Shown one piece after another: positions 25,428 through 34,363 of a DNA stretch of 64,000 nt. Each line of letters begins with the position of its first letter. Positions within the stretch are counted from its first letter, which is position 1. The position numbers were made by a program, and so were the translations under genes. The notes below the pieces were generated by a model. It saw only the letters and a program-made list of their open reading frames with translations, ran no database searches and had not been told where the DNA came from. This DNA comes from Nocardioides sp. S-1144 (lineage in GTDB: Bacteria; Actinomycetota; Actinomycetes; Propionibacteriales; Nocardioidaceae): NCBI RefSeq assembly GCF_005954645.2, contig NZ_CP040695.2, forward strand, positions 4,154,001-4,218,000, given 5' to 3'.

Positions 25428-25521
25428 GCCCCGCCCGCGGCCCGGCGGCGGCCCGGCCTCGCCCCGGGGTGGTACCAAGGACGGGGGCGACCCGCGCCCG
25501 CCCGTGCCCGAGGAGACCCCC

Positions 25522-27246
25522 ATGCCCACCGTCGCCGCCACCATCGTCGCCAGCCTGAGGGCCAACGGCGTGCGCCGGGTCTACGGACTCCCCGGCGACT
25601 CGCTCAACGGCTTCACCGACGCCCTGCGCAAGGAGGGCTCGATCGCCTGGCAGCACGTGCGGCACGAGGAGACGGCGGCGTTCGCGGCCGGGGCCGAGGC
25701 GGCGCTCACCGGCGAGCTCGCCGTCTGCGCCGGCAGCTGCGGGCCGGGCAACCTGCACCTGATCAACGGGCTCTACGACGCCCACCGCAGCCGGGTCCCG
25801 GTGCTGGTGATCGCGGCGCACATCCCCAGCTCCGAGATCGGCTCGACGTACTTCCAGGAGACCCACCCCCAGCAGCTCTTCGCCGAGTGCAGCGTGTACT
25901 GCGAGATGGTCGGCGACCCCGCGCAGATGCCGCGGGTCCTGGAGATCGCGATGCGCACGGCGGTGGAGCGGCGCGGGGTCGCGATCGTGGTGATCCCGGG
26001 TGACGTGGCCCTCGCCGACGCGGGGTCGACCCGCACCGTGGTCGTCCGCCGCGCCCGGCCGGTCGTCGTCCCGTCGCCGGAGGAGCTCGCCGAGGCCGCC
26101 ACGATGCTCGACCACGGCACCAAGGTGACGATCCTGGCCGGCGCCGGGGTCGAGGGCGCCCACGACGAGGTCGTCGCGCTCGCCGAGGCGCTGGGCGCCC
26201 CGATCGTGCACGCCTACCGGGGCAAGGAGTTCATCGAGCACGACAACCCCTACGACGTCGGGATGACCGGGCTGCTCGGCTTCTCCTCCGGCTACCGGGC
26301 GATGGAGTCGTGCGACGTGCTCCTGATGCTGGGCACCGACTTCCCGTACCAGCAGTTCTACCCCGACGACGCGAAGGTGATCCAGGTCGACGTCCGGGGC
26401 GAGCAGCTGGGCCGGCGGGTGCCGCTCGACCTGGGCCTGGTCGGGACGGTCAAGGACACCGCTGCGGCCCTGCTCCCGCTCGTCACCCGCAAGAAGAAGC
26501 GCAAGCACCTCGAGTCGTCCCTCGAGCACTACCGCAAGACCCGGGAGAAGCTCGACGACCTCGCCACCGACGACCACGACCGCACGCCGATCCACCCGCA
26601 GTACGTCGCCCGGCTGATCGACGAGCTGGCCGACGACGACGCCGTCTTCATCCCCGACGTCGGCTCCCCGGTGGTGTGGGCGGCCCGCTACCTCCGGATG
26701 AACGGGCGGCGCCGGCTGATCGGCTCGTTCAGCCACGGCTCGATGGCCAACGCCGTGCCGCAGGCGATCGGCGCGCAGGCCTCCCACCCCGGCCGGCAGG
26801 TGGTCACGCTGTCGGGCGACGGCGGGCTGGCGATGCTCCTCGGCGACCTGATCACCCTGACCCAGCAGCGGCTGCCGGTGAAGATCGTCGTCTTCAACAA
26901 CTCCTCGCTGAACTTCGTCGAGCTGGAGATGAAGGCCGCCGGGTTCGTCACCTTCGGCACCGACCTGGAGAACCCCGACCTCGCCGAGGTCGCCACCTCG
27001 CTCGGCGTCCGCGGCTTCCGCGTCGAGAAGCCCTCGGAGCTGCCCGGCGCCCTGGCCGCGGCCTTCGCCCACGACGGACCGGCCCTCGTCGACGTCGTCA
27101 CCTCGCGCCAGGAGCTGAGCATGCCGCCGGCCGTGACCGCCGCGCAGGTCAAGGGCTTCACGCTCTACGCGATCCGCACCGTGATGTCGGGGCGGGGCGA
27201 CGAGCTGGTCGACCTCGCGGCCACCAACCGGCGCCAGATCTTCTGA
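25522..27246 (+). CDS. ThDP-dependent pyruvate oxidase/dehydrogenase (PoxB-like)
   Basis: 574 residues. Three-domain ThDP fold: N-terminal PYR domain with the catalytic Glu in HVRHEETAAFAAG, central FAD/NAD-like domain (about 190-330) and C-terminal PP domain with GDGGLAMLLGDL to VFNNSSLNF as the ThDP/Mg motif. The pattern matches pyruvate dehydrogenase (quinone)/pyruvate oxidase and not acetolactate synthase. PoxB makes acetate and CO2 from pyruvate at the membrane, passing electrons to quinone. GAGGAG precedes the ATG. Stands alone after the GntR gene. Confidence 0.9.
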   Translation: MPTVAATIVASLRANGVRRVYGLPGDSLNGFTDALRKEGSIAWQHVRHEETAAFAAGAEAALTGELAVCAGSCGPGNLHLINGLYDAHRSRVPVLVIAAHIPSSEIGSTYFQETHPQQLFAECSVYCEMVGDPAQMPRVLEIAMRTAVERRGVAIVVIPGDVALADAGSTRTVVVRRARPVVVPSPEELAEAATMLDHGTKVTILAGAGVEGAHDEVVALAEALGAPIVHAYRGKEFIEHDNPYDVGMTGLLGFSSGYRAMESCDVLLMLGTDFPYQQFYPDDAKVIQVDVRGEQLGRRVPLDLGLVGTVKDTAAALLPLVTRKKKRKHLESSLEHYRKTREKLDDLATDDHDRTPIHPQYVARLIDELADDDAVFIPDVGSPVVWAARYLRMNGRRRLIGSFSHGSMANAVPQAIGAQASHPGRQVVTLSGDGGLAMLLGDLITLTQQRLPVKIVVFNNSSLNFVELEMKAAGFVTFGTDLENPDLAEVATSLGVRGFRVEKPSELPGALAAAFAHDGPALVDVVTSRQELSMPPAVTAAQVKGFTLYAIRTVMSGRGDELVDLAATNRRQIF

Positions 27247-27279
27247 CGCCCCCGCCGGCGGACCTGCCAGACTCGACCC

Positions 27280-27681
27280 ATGCGGATCCTCCTCAGGCTG
27301 GTCACGACGGCGCTCGGCGTGGCGGCGGCGGCCTGGTTCTTCGACGGCATCGCGTTCACCGGCGGGCCGCGGCAGGGCTGGGCCGAGGTCGAGCACAACC
27401 TCGTCCCGCTGCTGCTCGTCGCGGCGATCCTCGGCATCATCACCTCGTTCGTGAAGCCGCTGCTGACCTTCTTGTCGATCCCGCTGATCATCCTCACCCT
27501 GGGCCTGTTCCTGCTGGTCATCAATGCCGCGGTGCTGATGCTCACCGGCGCGCTGGCCGACGGGTTGGGCATCCCGTTCCGGGTCGACGGGTTCTGGACG
27601 GCGGTCGGCGGCGCGATCGTCATCACGCTGGTCACCTGGGTGGTCGACGGCGCGTTCGGCGCGTCCGACGACGGGCGATGA
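27280..27681 (+). CDS. Small four-helix membrane protein (phage-holin 4_2/DUF family)
   Basis: 133 residues with four predicted helices. The pattern VPLLLVAAILGIITSFVKPLLTFLSIPLIILTLGLFLLVINA (central two helices, here around residues 45-85, key words SFVKPLL and LSIPL) is that of the family named phage holin family protein. Chromosomal members are ordinary membrane proteins, not phage remnants; no other phage gene is present. CAGACT lies six bases before the ATG. The stop overlaps the next start (ATGA). Confidence 0.85.
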   Translation: MRILLRLVTTALGVAAAAWFFDGIAFTGGPRQGWAEVEHNLVPLLLVAAILGIITSFVKPLLTFLSIPLIILTLGLFLLVINAAVLMLTGALADGLGIPFRVDGFWTAVGGAIVITLVTWVVDGAFGASDDGR

Positions 27682-28193
27682 GCCTGCCCCCGCCCCGCGA
27701 GGCCGGCCGCTACCGGATCGGGGTGGTCTGCCTGGGCAACATCTGCCGCTCCCCGATGGCGCACGTCGTGCTCGAGGCGAGGGTCGCGGCCGCCGGGCTC
27801 GCCGACGAGGTCACGGTCACCAGCAGCGGCACCGGCGGCTGGCACGTCGGCGACCCGATGGACCCCCGGGCGGCCGCCACCCTCGCCGCCGCCGGCCACG
27901 ACGGGAGCCGCCACCGCGCGCGGCAGTTCGCGACGTCCTGGCACGACGAGCACGACCTCCTGCTGGCGATGGACGCGGCCAACCTCGCCGACATCGGCGG
28001 CGGCACCGACCGGGTGCGGCTGTTCCGGTCCTTCGACCCCGAGGAGCCGGGCGCCGACGTCCCCGACCCGTACTACGGTGGGGACCGCGGATTCCAGGAG
28101 GTGCTGGCGATGGTCGAACGCTGCAGCGAGGCGATCGTCTCCGAGCTCGCCACCTCGCTCCCCACCTCGCTCCCCTCGTCGCCGGACCGATGA
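27678..28193 (+). CDS. Low-molecular-weight protein tyrosine phosphatase
   Basis: 171 residues, family-typical. The phosphate loop CLGNICRS (Cys18 nucleophile, Arg24) starts the protein core, and the general acid is in VPDPYYGG near residue 130. The ATG overlaps the stop of the small membrane protein and its own stop overlaps the start of the fructosamine kinase gene, so all three are coupled. In vertebrates an LMW phosphatase dephosphorylates protein-bound ribulosamine 5-phosphate, and pairing with a fructosamine-kinase relative suggests a protein-deglycation role instead of signalling. Confidence 0.92.
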   Translation: MSLPPPREAGRYRIGVVCLGNICRSPMAHVVLEARVAAAGLADEVTVTSSGTGGWHVGDPMDPRAAATLAAAGHDGSRHRARQFATSWHDEHDLLLAMDAANLADIGGGTDRVRLFRSFDPEEPGADVPDPYYGGDRGFQEVLAMVERCSEAIVSELATSLPTSLPSSPDR

Positions 28194-29050
28194 CCCGCCA
28201 GCCCGGGCTCGCGCGCCGCGCCGAGGCCCTGCTCGACGCCGCCGTCGTCTCGACCGCCCCGGTGGCCGGCGGTGACGTGGCCACCGCCACCAAGCTCCGC
28301 CTCAGCAACGGCACCACCGCGCTGATGAAGACGCTGTCGCCGGCGCCCGCGGGGTTCTTCGAGCAGGAGGCCCAGGGGCTGCGCTGGCTCGCCGAGGCGG
28401 CCGGCGGGGTGCACGTGCCCGACGTCCTCGCCGTCGACGCCGACTGCCTGATCCTCGCCTGGGTCGAGCCGGGTCGCCCCACCGCCGACGACGCCGCCGC
28501 GTTCGGACGCCGGCTCGCCACGACCCACGCCGCCGGCGCCCCGGCGCACGGTGCCGACCACGACGGCTTCATCGGCCGGCTGCCGCTGCCGCACCGCACC
28601 GCCCCCACCTGGGCCGAGTTCTACGCCGTGCGCCGGCTCCTCCCCTACGCCAAGCTCGCCCGCGACCGCGGTGCGCTCAGCGCCGACGACGCCGCGGCCG
28701 TCGAGGCCGTCGTCCGCCGCCTCCCGGCGCTGGTCCCCGAGGAGCCGCCGGCCCGGCTGCACGGCGACCTGTGGAACGGCAACGTGCTGTGGGGTCTCGA
28801 GGGCCGCGCGTCGGTCGTCGACCCCGCCGCGCACGGCGGGCACCGCGAGGTCGACCTCGCCATGCTCGCCCTCTTCGGCCTCCAGAACCTGCCGCGCGTG
28901 CTCGACGGCTACCAGGAGGTCGCCCCGCTCGCCGACGGCTGGGAGGACCGGGTCGGGCTCTTCCAGCTCTTCCCGCTGCTCGTGCACGCCTGCCTCTTCG
29001 GCGGTGGCTACGGCGCCCGCACGGCGGCGCTGGCGCGCTCCTACGCCTGA
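28190..29050 (+). CDS. Fructosamine/ribulosamine kinase family protein
   Basis: 286 residues of the fructosamine-3-kinase family with a protein-kinase-like fold. Visible are an ATP-site lysine region (TTALMKTLSPAP), the catalytic loop LHGDLWNGNVLW and the metal-binding VVDPAAHGGHREVDLAM. These enzymes phosphorylate sugar adducts on lysines so that they fall off, repairing glycated proteins. Many bacterial members prefer ribulosamines or erythrulosamines. Translationally coupled (ATGA) to the phosphatase gene. Confidence 0.9.
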   Translation: MTRQPGLARRAEALLDAAVVSTAPVAGGDVATATKLRLSNGTTALMKTLSPAPAGFFEQEAQGLRWLAEAAGGVHVPDVLAVDADCLILAWVEPGRPTADDAAAFGRRLATTHAAGAPAHGADHDGFIGRLPLPHRTAPTWAEFYAVRRLLPYAKLARDRGALSADDAAAVEAVVRRLPALVPEEPPARLHGDLWNGNVLWGLEGRASVVDPAAHGGHREVDLAMLALFGLQNLPRVLDGYQEVAPLADGWEDRVGLFQLFPLLVHACLFGGGYGARTAALARSYA

Positions 29051-29090
29051 CTCTCAGACGCCGTTCAGGGCGTCGTGCCACAGTGTCGCT

Positions 29091-29789
29091 GTGTCTGCAC
29101 CGTCCAAGCCGCGCGTGCTCGTCGTCGACGACGACAAGGCGGTCCGCGAGTCCCTGCGCCGTTCCCTGGAGTTCAACGGCTACGACGTCCACCTCGCCTC
29201 CGACGGCGCCGAGGCGCTGGCCGGCATCGGCGCGCTGGCCCCCGACGTCGTCGTGATGGACGTGATGATGCCCCGCCTGGACGGGCTCGAGGCCACCCGC
29301 GCCCTCCGCACGGCGGGCAACGACGTCCCGATCATCGTGCTCACCGCGCGCGACGCCGTCGGCGACCGCGTCGAGGGCCTCGACGCCGGGGCCGACGACT
29401 ACCTCGCCAAGCCCTTCGCGCTGCCCGAGCTGCTCGCCCGGCTCCGCGCGCTTTTGCGCCGCGCCGTCCCGGTCGAGGGCGAGGTGGAGGAGTCACTGGC
29501 CTTCTCCGACCTCACCATGAACCTGGCCACCCGCGAGGTCCGCCGCGGCGACCGGTCGATCGACCTGACCCGCACCGAGTTCACCCTGCTCGAGCTGTTC
29601 CTGCGCCGGCCGCGCCGGGTGCTCGACCGCTCCTTCATCCTCGAGGAGGTCTGGGGCTACGACTTCCCCACGACCGCCAACTCCCTGGAGGTCTACGTCG
29701 GCTACCTGCGGCGCAAGACCGAGGCCGGCGAGGAGCCGCGACTGCTGCACACCGTGCGAGGGGTCGGCTACGTGCTGAAGGAGTCGTGA
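29091..29789 (+). CDS. OmpR-family response regulator (MprA-like)
   Basis: 232 residues. Receiver domain with VLVVDDDKAVRESL, phospho-acceptor Asp57 in VVMDVMMPRLDG, LTARD and the conserved Lys in YLAKPF. C-terminal winged helix of the OmpR/PhoB type with DLTRTEFTLLELF, and TANSLEVYVGYLRRK. GTG 29091 is used; CACAGT ends six bases before it. Followed after 4 bp by its histidine kinase. The sequence and the following DUF3558 lipoprotein resemble actinobacterial MprA-type envelope-stress systems. Confidence 0.9.
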   Translation: MSAPSKPRVLVVDDDKAVRESLRRSLEFNGYDVHLASDGAEALAGIGALAPDVVVMDVMMPRLDGLEATRALRTAGNDVPIIVLTARDAVGDRVEGLDAGADDYLAKPFALPELLARLRALLRRAVPVEGEVEESLAFSDLTMNLATREVRRGDRSIDLTRTEFTLLELFLRRPRRVLDRSFILEEVWGYDFPTTANSLEVYVGYLRRKTEAGEEPRLLHTVRGVGYVLKES

Positions 29790-29793
29790 CCCC

Positions 29794-31230
29794 GTGAGCA
29801 CGACGCCCGACGGCGAGCCCGAGGCCTCACCCGCCGACGTGTTCCCGGCTCCCGAGGCGCGGTGGCACTACCGGCGCTCCCTCGCCAGCCGGGTGACGCT
29901 GCTGACCACGATCGCGGTCGGGATCGCGGTCGCGGTGCTGTCGGCCGGCGTCTACATCACCGCGCGGATCCAGCTGCAGTCGCAGCTCGACGACTCCCTG
30001 GAGGACCGCGCCCACGCGACCGCCAAGGAGTTCCGCTACAGCGGCAACATCTCGCTGCCGAAGTACCTCGCCAACGCCTCCGACGTCCAGCTGTACCGGA
30101 TCGCGGCCGGCGAGGGCGGCACCGGACCCCCGCTCAACGAGACCGACCTCCCGCTCGAGGCCGACGACCCCGAGATCGCGGTCGCGGCCGGCGAGCTCGA
30201 CCTCAGCGTGCGCACCCTCGTCGTCAACGGCGAGGAGCGGCGGGTCGTCGCCGTCCCGATCGTGGACGGCGAGGCACTCGTCATCGCCGAGTCGCTCGAC
30301 GACCAGCGCGAGGTGCTGGCGCGCCTCGGCGGCGTCAGCCTGCTCTTCGGCCTGCTCGGCGTCCTCGGCGCGGGGATCGCCGGCTGGGGCGTCGCGCGCA
30401 ACGGCCTGCGACCGGTCCGCCGGCTCACGACCGCCGTCGAGCAGATCGCCCGCACCGAGGAGCTCGACCCGCTGCCGGTGGAGGGCGCCGACGAGGTCGC
30501 CCGGCTGGCAACGGCGTTCAACGGGATGCTCGCCTCGCTCTCGGCCTCCCGCGACCGCCAGCGCCGCCTCGTGACCGACGCCGGGCACGAGCTGCGCACC
30601 CCGCTCACCTCGCTGCGCACCAACGTCGACCTCCTCACCCAGGCCGACCACGACCAGAAGGCGATCGACCCCCAGGCCCGCGTCGAGCTCCTCGACGACA
30701 TCCGCGCCCAGATCGACGAGCTCACCACGCTCATCGGCGACCTCACCGAGCTGGCCCGCGACGAGCCGCTCGCACCGGTGGTCGGCGAGATCGACCTCAG
30801 CGAGGTCGTCGAGATGGCGGCCGCCCGGGTCCGGCGGCGCGCGATCGACGTGACCTTCGACGTCGTGACCGATCGCTGGTTCGTCGTCGGCGAGGCCGGC
30901 TCGCTGGAGCGCGCCGTCACCAACCTGCTCGACAACGCCGCGAAGTGGAGCCCCTCGGGCGGCCGGGTCACGGTCCGCCTGGGCGCCGGCGACGGCGTCG
31001 GCGTCCTCACCGTCGACGACCAGGGTCCCGGCATCCCCGAGGACCAGCGCGAGAAGGTCTTCGACCGGTTCTGGCGCACCGAGGAGTCGCGCTCGATGCC
31101 CGGCTCCGGGCTGGGGCTGTCGATCGTGCGCCAGGTCGTCGAGCGACACTCCGGGTCGGTCACGGCGACCGAGTCCACGAGCGGGGGTGCGAGGCTGGTC
31201 CTCGTGCTCCCTGGACGACCCGATGCGTAG
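29794..31230 (+). CDS. Sensor histidine kinase (MprB-like)
   Basis: 478 residues. TM1 about 30-58, an extracytoplasmic sensor loop of about 130 residues (QLDDSLEDRAHATAKEF onward), TM2 about 180-202, a HAMP domain (GLRPVRRLTTAVEQI), the phospho-acceptor His265 in DAGHELRTPLTS, and an HATPase domain with LLDNAAKW (N box), DDQGPGIP (G1) and GSGLGLSIV (G2). GTG start, 4 bp after the regulator. The stop overlaps the start of the lipoprotein gene by eight bases. Confidence 0.92.
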   Translation: MSTTPDGEPEASPADVFPAPEARWHYRRSLASRVTLLTTIAVGIAVAVLSAGVYITARIQLQSQLDDSLEDRAHATAKEFRYSGNISLPKYLANASDVQLYRIAAGEGGTGPPLNETDLPLEADDPEIAVAAGELDLSVRTLVVNGEERRVVAVPIVDGEALVIAESLDDQREVLARLGGVSLLFGLLGVLGAGIAGWGVARNGLRPVRRLTTAVEQIARTEELDPLPVEGADEVARLATAFNGMLASLSASRDRQRRLVTDAGHELRTPLTSLRTNVDLLTQADHDQKAIDPQARVELLDDIRAQIDELTTLIGDLTELARDEPLAPVVGEIDLSEVVEMAAARVRRRAIDVTFDVVTDRWFVVGEAGSLERAVTNLLDNAAKWSPSGGRVTVRLGAGDGVGVLTVDDQGPGIPEDQREKVFDRFWRTEESRSMPGSGLGLSIVRQVVERHSGSVTATESTSGGARLVLVLPGRPDA

Positions 31231-31795
31231 CCGCACCACCGCCGCCGCCGTGGCCGGCCTGCTCGCGCTCACGACCGCGCTGACCGCCTGCTCGGGCGAG
31301 GACGACGAGCCGACCGGACCCCCGCCGACGCTGCCGACCCGGGCGCCCGCCCTCTGGAACCCCTGCGACGGGCTCGACCCCGCCGAGGTCTCCACCGCGT
31401 TCGGCGCCACCTTCGACACCCGGACCGGCACCGCCGAGGAACCGCTGTGCTCGTTCACGCCGCAGGAGGAGGGCGGCCCGGCGCTGGACGTGAACTACCA
31501 GCTCTTCGCCGGCTCGCTCGAGGACCTCGTCGAGACCTTCGGCGTGCTGGCCGAGGGCGCGACGACCGAGGTGACCACGCCCGAGGTGCCCGACGCCGAC
31601 GACGCCCGGCTGATCGTCGACGTCACCGGCGACGACACCCTCGCCGTCACCGCGTTCGTGCAGACCGGCGACCTGGTGCAGGTCGTCAACGCGCTCGACC
31701 CGTCGCCGTTCGACCGCGCCGAGGTGCTGCGCGGGGTGCGCACGGTGATCGCCGGGCTGGCCACCCACGCCGCCGGGTCCGACCTCACCGGCTGA
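31223..31795 (+). CDS. DUF3558-type lipoprotein
   Basis: 190 residues. Signal peptide with lipobox ALTAC; Cys23 is the probable lipidation site. A Pro-rich spacer is followed by NPCDGLDPAEVSTAFG and EPLCSFTPQEEG, a Cys pair pattern typical of actinobacterial DUF3558 lipoproteins. Its start lies inside the end of the histidine kinase gene, so it is coupled to the two-component system and may be a sensor partner or target. Its 3' end overlaps the convergent pabB-like gene by 11 bp. Confidence 0.85.
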   Translation: MRSRTTAAAVAGLLALTTALTACSGEDDEPTGPPPTLPTRAPALWNPCDGLDPAEVSTAFGATFDTRTGTAEEPLCSFTPQEEGGPALDVNYQLFAGSLEDLVETFGVLAEGATTEVTTPEVPDADDARLIVDVTGDDTLAVTAFVQTGDLVQVVNALDPSPFDRAEVLRGVRTVIAGLATHAAGSDLTG

Positions 31796-33107
31796 CGTCG
31801 TCGAGCGTGCGCAGCAGCCGCTCCGCCTTCAGCTGCGCCTCGGCCCACTCGGCGTCCGGCTCGGACAGCACGGTGACGCCACCGCCGGTGCCGAGGGTGT
31901 AGCGGCCGTCGCCGGCGGTCACGAGGCTGCGGATGACGACGCCGAGGTCGGCGCGACCGTCGGCCGAGATCCAGCCGAAGGCACCGGCGTACGGGCCGCG
32001 CGGCGTCGCCTCCACCTCCTCGATCACCTGCATCGTGCGCAGCTTCGGCGCCCCGGTCATCGACCCGGCCGGGAACAGCGCGCGCAGGGCGGCCACCGTC
32101 GAGACGTCGTCGCGGAGCCGGCCGCGGACCGTCGAGACGAGCTGGTGCACCGTCTCGTAGGACTCCACCGCCATCAGCTCCGGCACCGTGACGGTCCCGA
32201 CCTCGCAGACCTGGGCGAGGTCGTTGCGCAGCAGGTCGACGATCATCAGGTTCTCGGCGCGGTACCTCGGGTGCGTCGCGAGCTCGGCGCGGTGCGCGGC
32301 GTCCTCCGCGGCCGTCGCGCCGCGCGGCGTGGTGCCCTTGATCGGCTTCGTCTCCAGCACCCGCTCGGCGCTCACCAGGGCGTAGCGCTCCGGGCTCGAG
32401 GCCAGCAGCCAGGCCCGGGCCCCCGGCACGTCGTGCTGGAGGAACCCGGCGTACGGCGCAGGGTTGAGCGCGCGGAGCCGCAGGTAGGTCGCCACCGGAC
32501 CCCCGGGCGCGGCCGGACCGGAGCGCTCGATCCGGTGGGTCAGGTTCACCTCGTAGGTGTTGCCGGCGTGGAGGTGCTCCTGGACGCGGCCGAAGGCGCC
32601 GGCGTAGGAGGCGGGCGGGGCGCCGGGGTCCCCGGTGGGCCCGGCGCCCGCGCCGCTCGCGGGCCGGTCGTCCACCCGGGACGGCCCGACCTCCCCGGGG
32701 AGGTGGTCGTACCTCCGCACGTGCGAGGGGCGCATCCAGACGGCGTCGGGCAGCGTGGGGTCGGGCGCGGCCGGGAGGTCGGGGCGGGCGGCGTAGCCGA
32801 GGTAGCCGAACCACTGCCCCTCACCGGTCGCGAGCTCGGCCTCGAGCACCGCGAAGACGTCGTCGCCGACGACCGTGCCGACCAGCGCGCCGGCGTCGTC
32901 GTCGGGGTCGGCCGCCCAGCGCGTCACCTCGCGCCGGGCCGCGGAGTAGGTGAGGGAGACGTCGCCGGGGTCCAGCCAGCCGAGCACCGAGCGCCGGCCC
33001 GACCACTCGCGCGCCCCGCCGCCGTCGAGCCAGAGGCAGCGGGGGTGCGTGGCGGCGACCGCGGCGAAGTCGGCGGCCACGTCGCCCGGGGAGCCGGCCG
33101 CGCTCAC
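31785..33107 (-). CDS. pabB: Aminodeoxychorismate synthase component I (PabB-like)
   Basis: 440 residues of the chorismate-binding family (TrpE/PabB/MenF). Signatures: NTYEVNLTHRIE, SSPERYALVSAERVLETKPIKGT (conserved KPIKGT of PabB), NLMIVDLLRNDLAQV, ESYETVHQLVSTVRG, LFPAGSMTGAPKL and GTGGGVTV. With PabA it makes 4-amino-4-deoxychorismate, the precursor of p-aminobenzoate and folate. KPIKGT instead of the TrpE pattern favours PabB. GTG 33107 overlaps the pabA stop (GTGA). Confidence 0.9.
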   Translation of the reverse strand: MSAAGSPGDVAADFAAVAATHPRCLWLDGGGAREWSGRRSVLGWLDPGDVSLTYSAARREVTRWAADPDDDAGALVGTVVGDDVFAVLEAELATGEGQWFGYLGYAARPDLPAAPDPTLPDAVWMRPSHVRRYDHLPGEVGPSRVDDRPASGAGAGPTGDPGAPPASYAGAFGRVQEHLHAGNTYEVNLTHRIERSGPAAPGGPVATYLRLRALNPAPYAGFLQHDVPGARAWLLASSPERYALVSAERVLETKPIKGTTPRGATAAEDAAHRAELATHPRYRAENLMIVDLLRNDLAQVCEVGTVTVPELMAVESYETVHQLVSTVRGRLRDDVSTVAALRALFPAGSMTGAPKLRTMQVIEEVEATPRGPYAGAFGWISADGRADLGVVIRSLVTAGDGRYTLGTGGGVTVLSEPDAEWAEAQLKAERLLRTLDDVSR

Positions 33108-33679
33108 CGGGCGCCGGCCAGGAAGTTCGCGACCAGCGCGGCGCCGTGCCGCGACAGGATCGACTCCGGGTGGAACTGCACGCCCTCCAGCGGCAGGGTC
33201 CGGTGCCGCACGCCCATCACGACGCCGTCGCCGGAGCGGGCCGACACCTCCAGCACCTCGGGGACGACGACCGCCGCGAGCGAGTGGTAGCGGACCGCCT
33301 CGAACCCCTCGGCGACGCCGGTGAAGACGCCGCGCCCGTCGTGGTCGATCCGCGCCACCTCGCCGTGCGCCGGCCGGACCCGCCCGACCCGCCCGCCGTA
33401 CGCCGTCACGAGGCCCTGCATGCCGAGGCAGACGCCGAGCACCGGGCGGGTCGCCGCGGCCAGGACCGACCGGCCGACGGCGAAGTCGGCGGCGTCGTCG
33501 GGGTGCCCGGGCCCGGGCGAGAGCACCACGTGGGAGTGGGCCAGGACGTCGCTGACGGACACCTCGTCGTGCTGGACGACGGTCGGCAGCACGCCGGTGA
33601 CGGAGGCGACCAGGTGCACCAGGTTCCACGTGTACGAGTCGTGGTGGTCGACCACGACGACGTCCGGCGGAGGGCTCAC
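33104..33679 (-). CDS. pabA: Aminodeoxychorismate synthase component II (PabA-like glutamine amidotransferase)
   Basis: 191 residues, class I glutamine amidotransferase. DHHDSYTWNLVHLV begins the fold, LSPGPGHP is the oxyanion strand, the nucleophile Cys is in GVCLGMQGLV, and the His-Glu pair is in GVQFHPESIL. It supplies ammonia to PabB. GTG 33679 is chosen because it directly precedes the first conserved strand; no SD is seen. Coupled to pabB by a 4-base overlap. The gap to the divergent NfeD-like gene is only 54 bp. Confidence 0.9.
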   Translation of the reverse strand: MSPPPDVVVVDHHDSYTWNLVHLVASVTGVLPTVVQHDEVSVSDVLAHSHVVLSPGPGHPDDAADFAVGRSVLAAATRPVLGVCLGMQGLVTAYGGRVGRVRPAHGEVARIDHDGRGVFTGVAEGFEAVRYHSLAAVVVPEVLEVSARSGDGVVMGVRHRTLPLEGVQFHPESILSRHGAALVANFLAGAR

Positions 33680-33721
33680 GGGGAGCCACGCTAGCGGCGG
33701 TTCGGCGACCGCCTTCCTGGG

Positions 33722-33727
33722 TAGGTT
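33722..33727 (+). promoter_or_regulatory. -10 box of a leaderless promoter (NfeD-like gene)
   Basis: TAGGTT, six bases before GTG 33734, with no SD. Confidence 0.5.
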
Positions 33728-33733
33728 GTGGGC

Positions 33734-34249
33734 GTGAGCGTCTACCTCGTCCTCGGCCTCGTGGGGCTCGCCGTGCTCGCGGTCTCCCTGGTCGTCGGCG
33801 ACCTCCTCGACGGGGTGCTCGACGGGCTCTCCGGAGACTGGTTCTCCACCGAGGTCGTCGGGTCGTTCGTCGCCGCGCTCGGCTTCGGCGGCCTGGCCGC
33901 CGAGCAGGCCGGCGCCCCCGGCGTGGTCGCTCTCGGCGTCGGGATCGGCTGCGGCATCTTCTTCGGCGCCCTCGGCGCCGCGCTCACCCGGCTCGTCAGG
34001 GGCGGCGCCACCGACCACACCCCGGCCACCGACGACGTCGTGGGCCACGAGGGGCTGGTCGTCTCCGGCATCCCGGCCGACGGCCTCGGCAACGTCCGGG
34101 TCTACCTCGGCGGCCACACCCTCAGCCTCAACGCCCGCGCCGACGTCGTCCTCGACGCCGGCACCCGGGTGCACGTGACCGGCGTGCTGTCACCGACGGC
34201 CGTCACGGTCGCCCCGGTGTGGAACGCGCTGCCCAGCACCGACGCCTGA
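33734..34249 (+). CDS. NfeD-like membrane protein
   Basis: 171 residues from GTG 33734. Three hydrophobic segments in the first 90 residues (VYLVLGLVGLAVLAVSLVVG and two more, FGGLAAEQAG between them) are followed by a soluble beta-barrel (OB-fold) domain, VGHEGLVVSGIPADG to VHVTGVLS. This is the YuaF-type NfeD architecture. Such proteins work with the SPFH/flotillin encoded next to them in membrane domain organisation. GTG 33728 is an alternative start. Confidence 0.8.
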   Translation: MSVYLVLGLVGLAVLAVSLVVGDLLDGVLDGLSGDWFSTEVVGSFVAALGFGGLAAEQAGAPGVVALGVGIGCGIFFGALGAALTRLVRGGATDHTPATDDVVGHEGLVVSGIPADGLGNVRVYLGGHTLSLNARADVVLDAGTRVHVTGVLSPTAVTVAPVWNALPSTDA

Positions 34250-34363
34250 CCCGTACCCCCCCCCGCACCACCGCGCCACCGACCACCGACGCCGCTCCAC
34301 CGACGCCGATCGCCGGCGCTGCCGGGCACCCCCGGCCCAGACCCCGACAGAAGAGAGATCCCC

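Noticed and set aside
27280..27681. Possible prophage remnant because of the holin-family name
   Set aside because: The family name is historical. No other phage gene, attachment site or composition change is nearby.
29051..29072. Tandem CTCAG/TTCAGG words upstream of the MprA-like gene as an MprA box
   Set aside because: The match to mycobacterial MprA boxes is loose and the words are short. Not enough to call an autoregulatory site.
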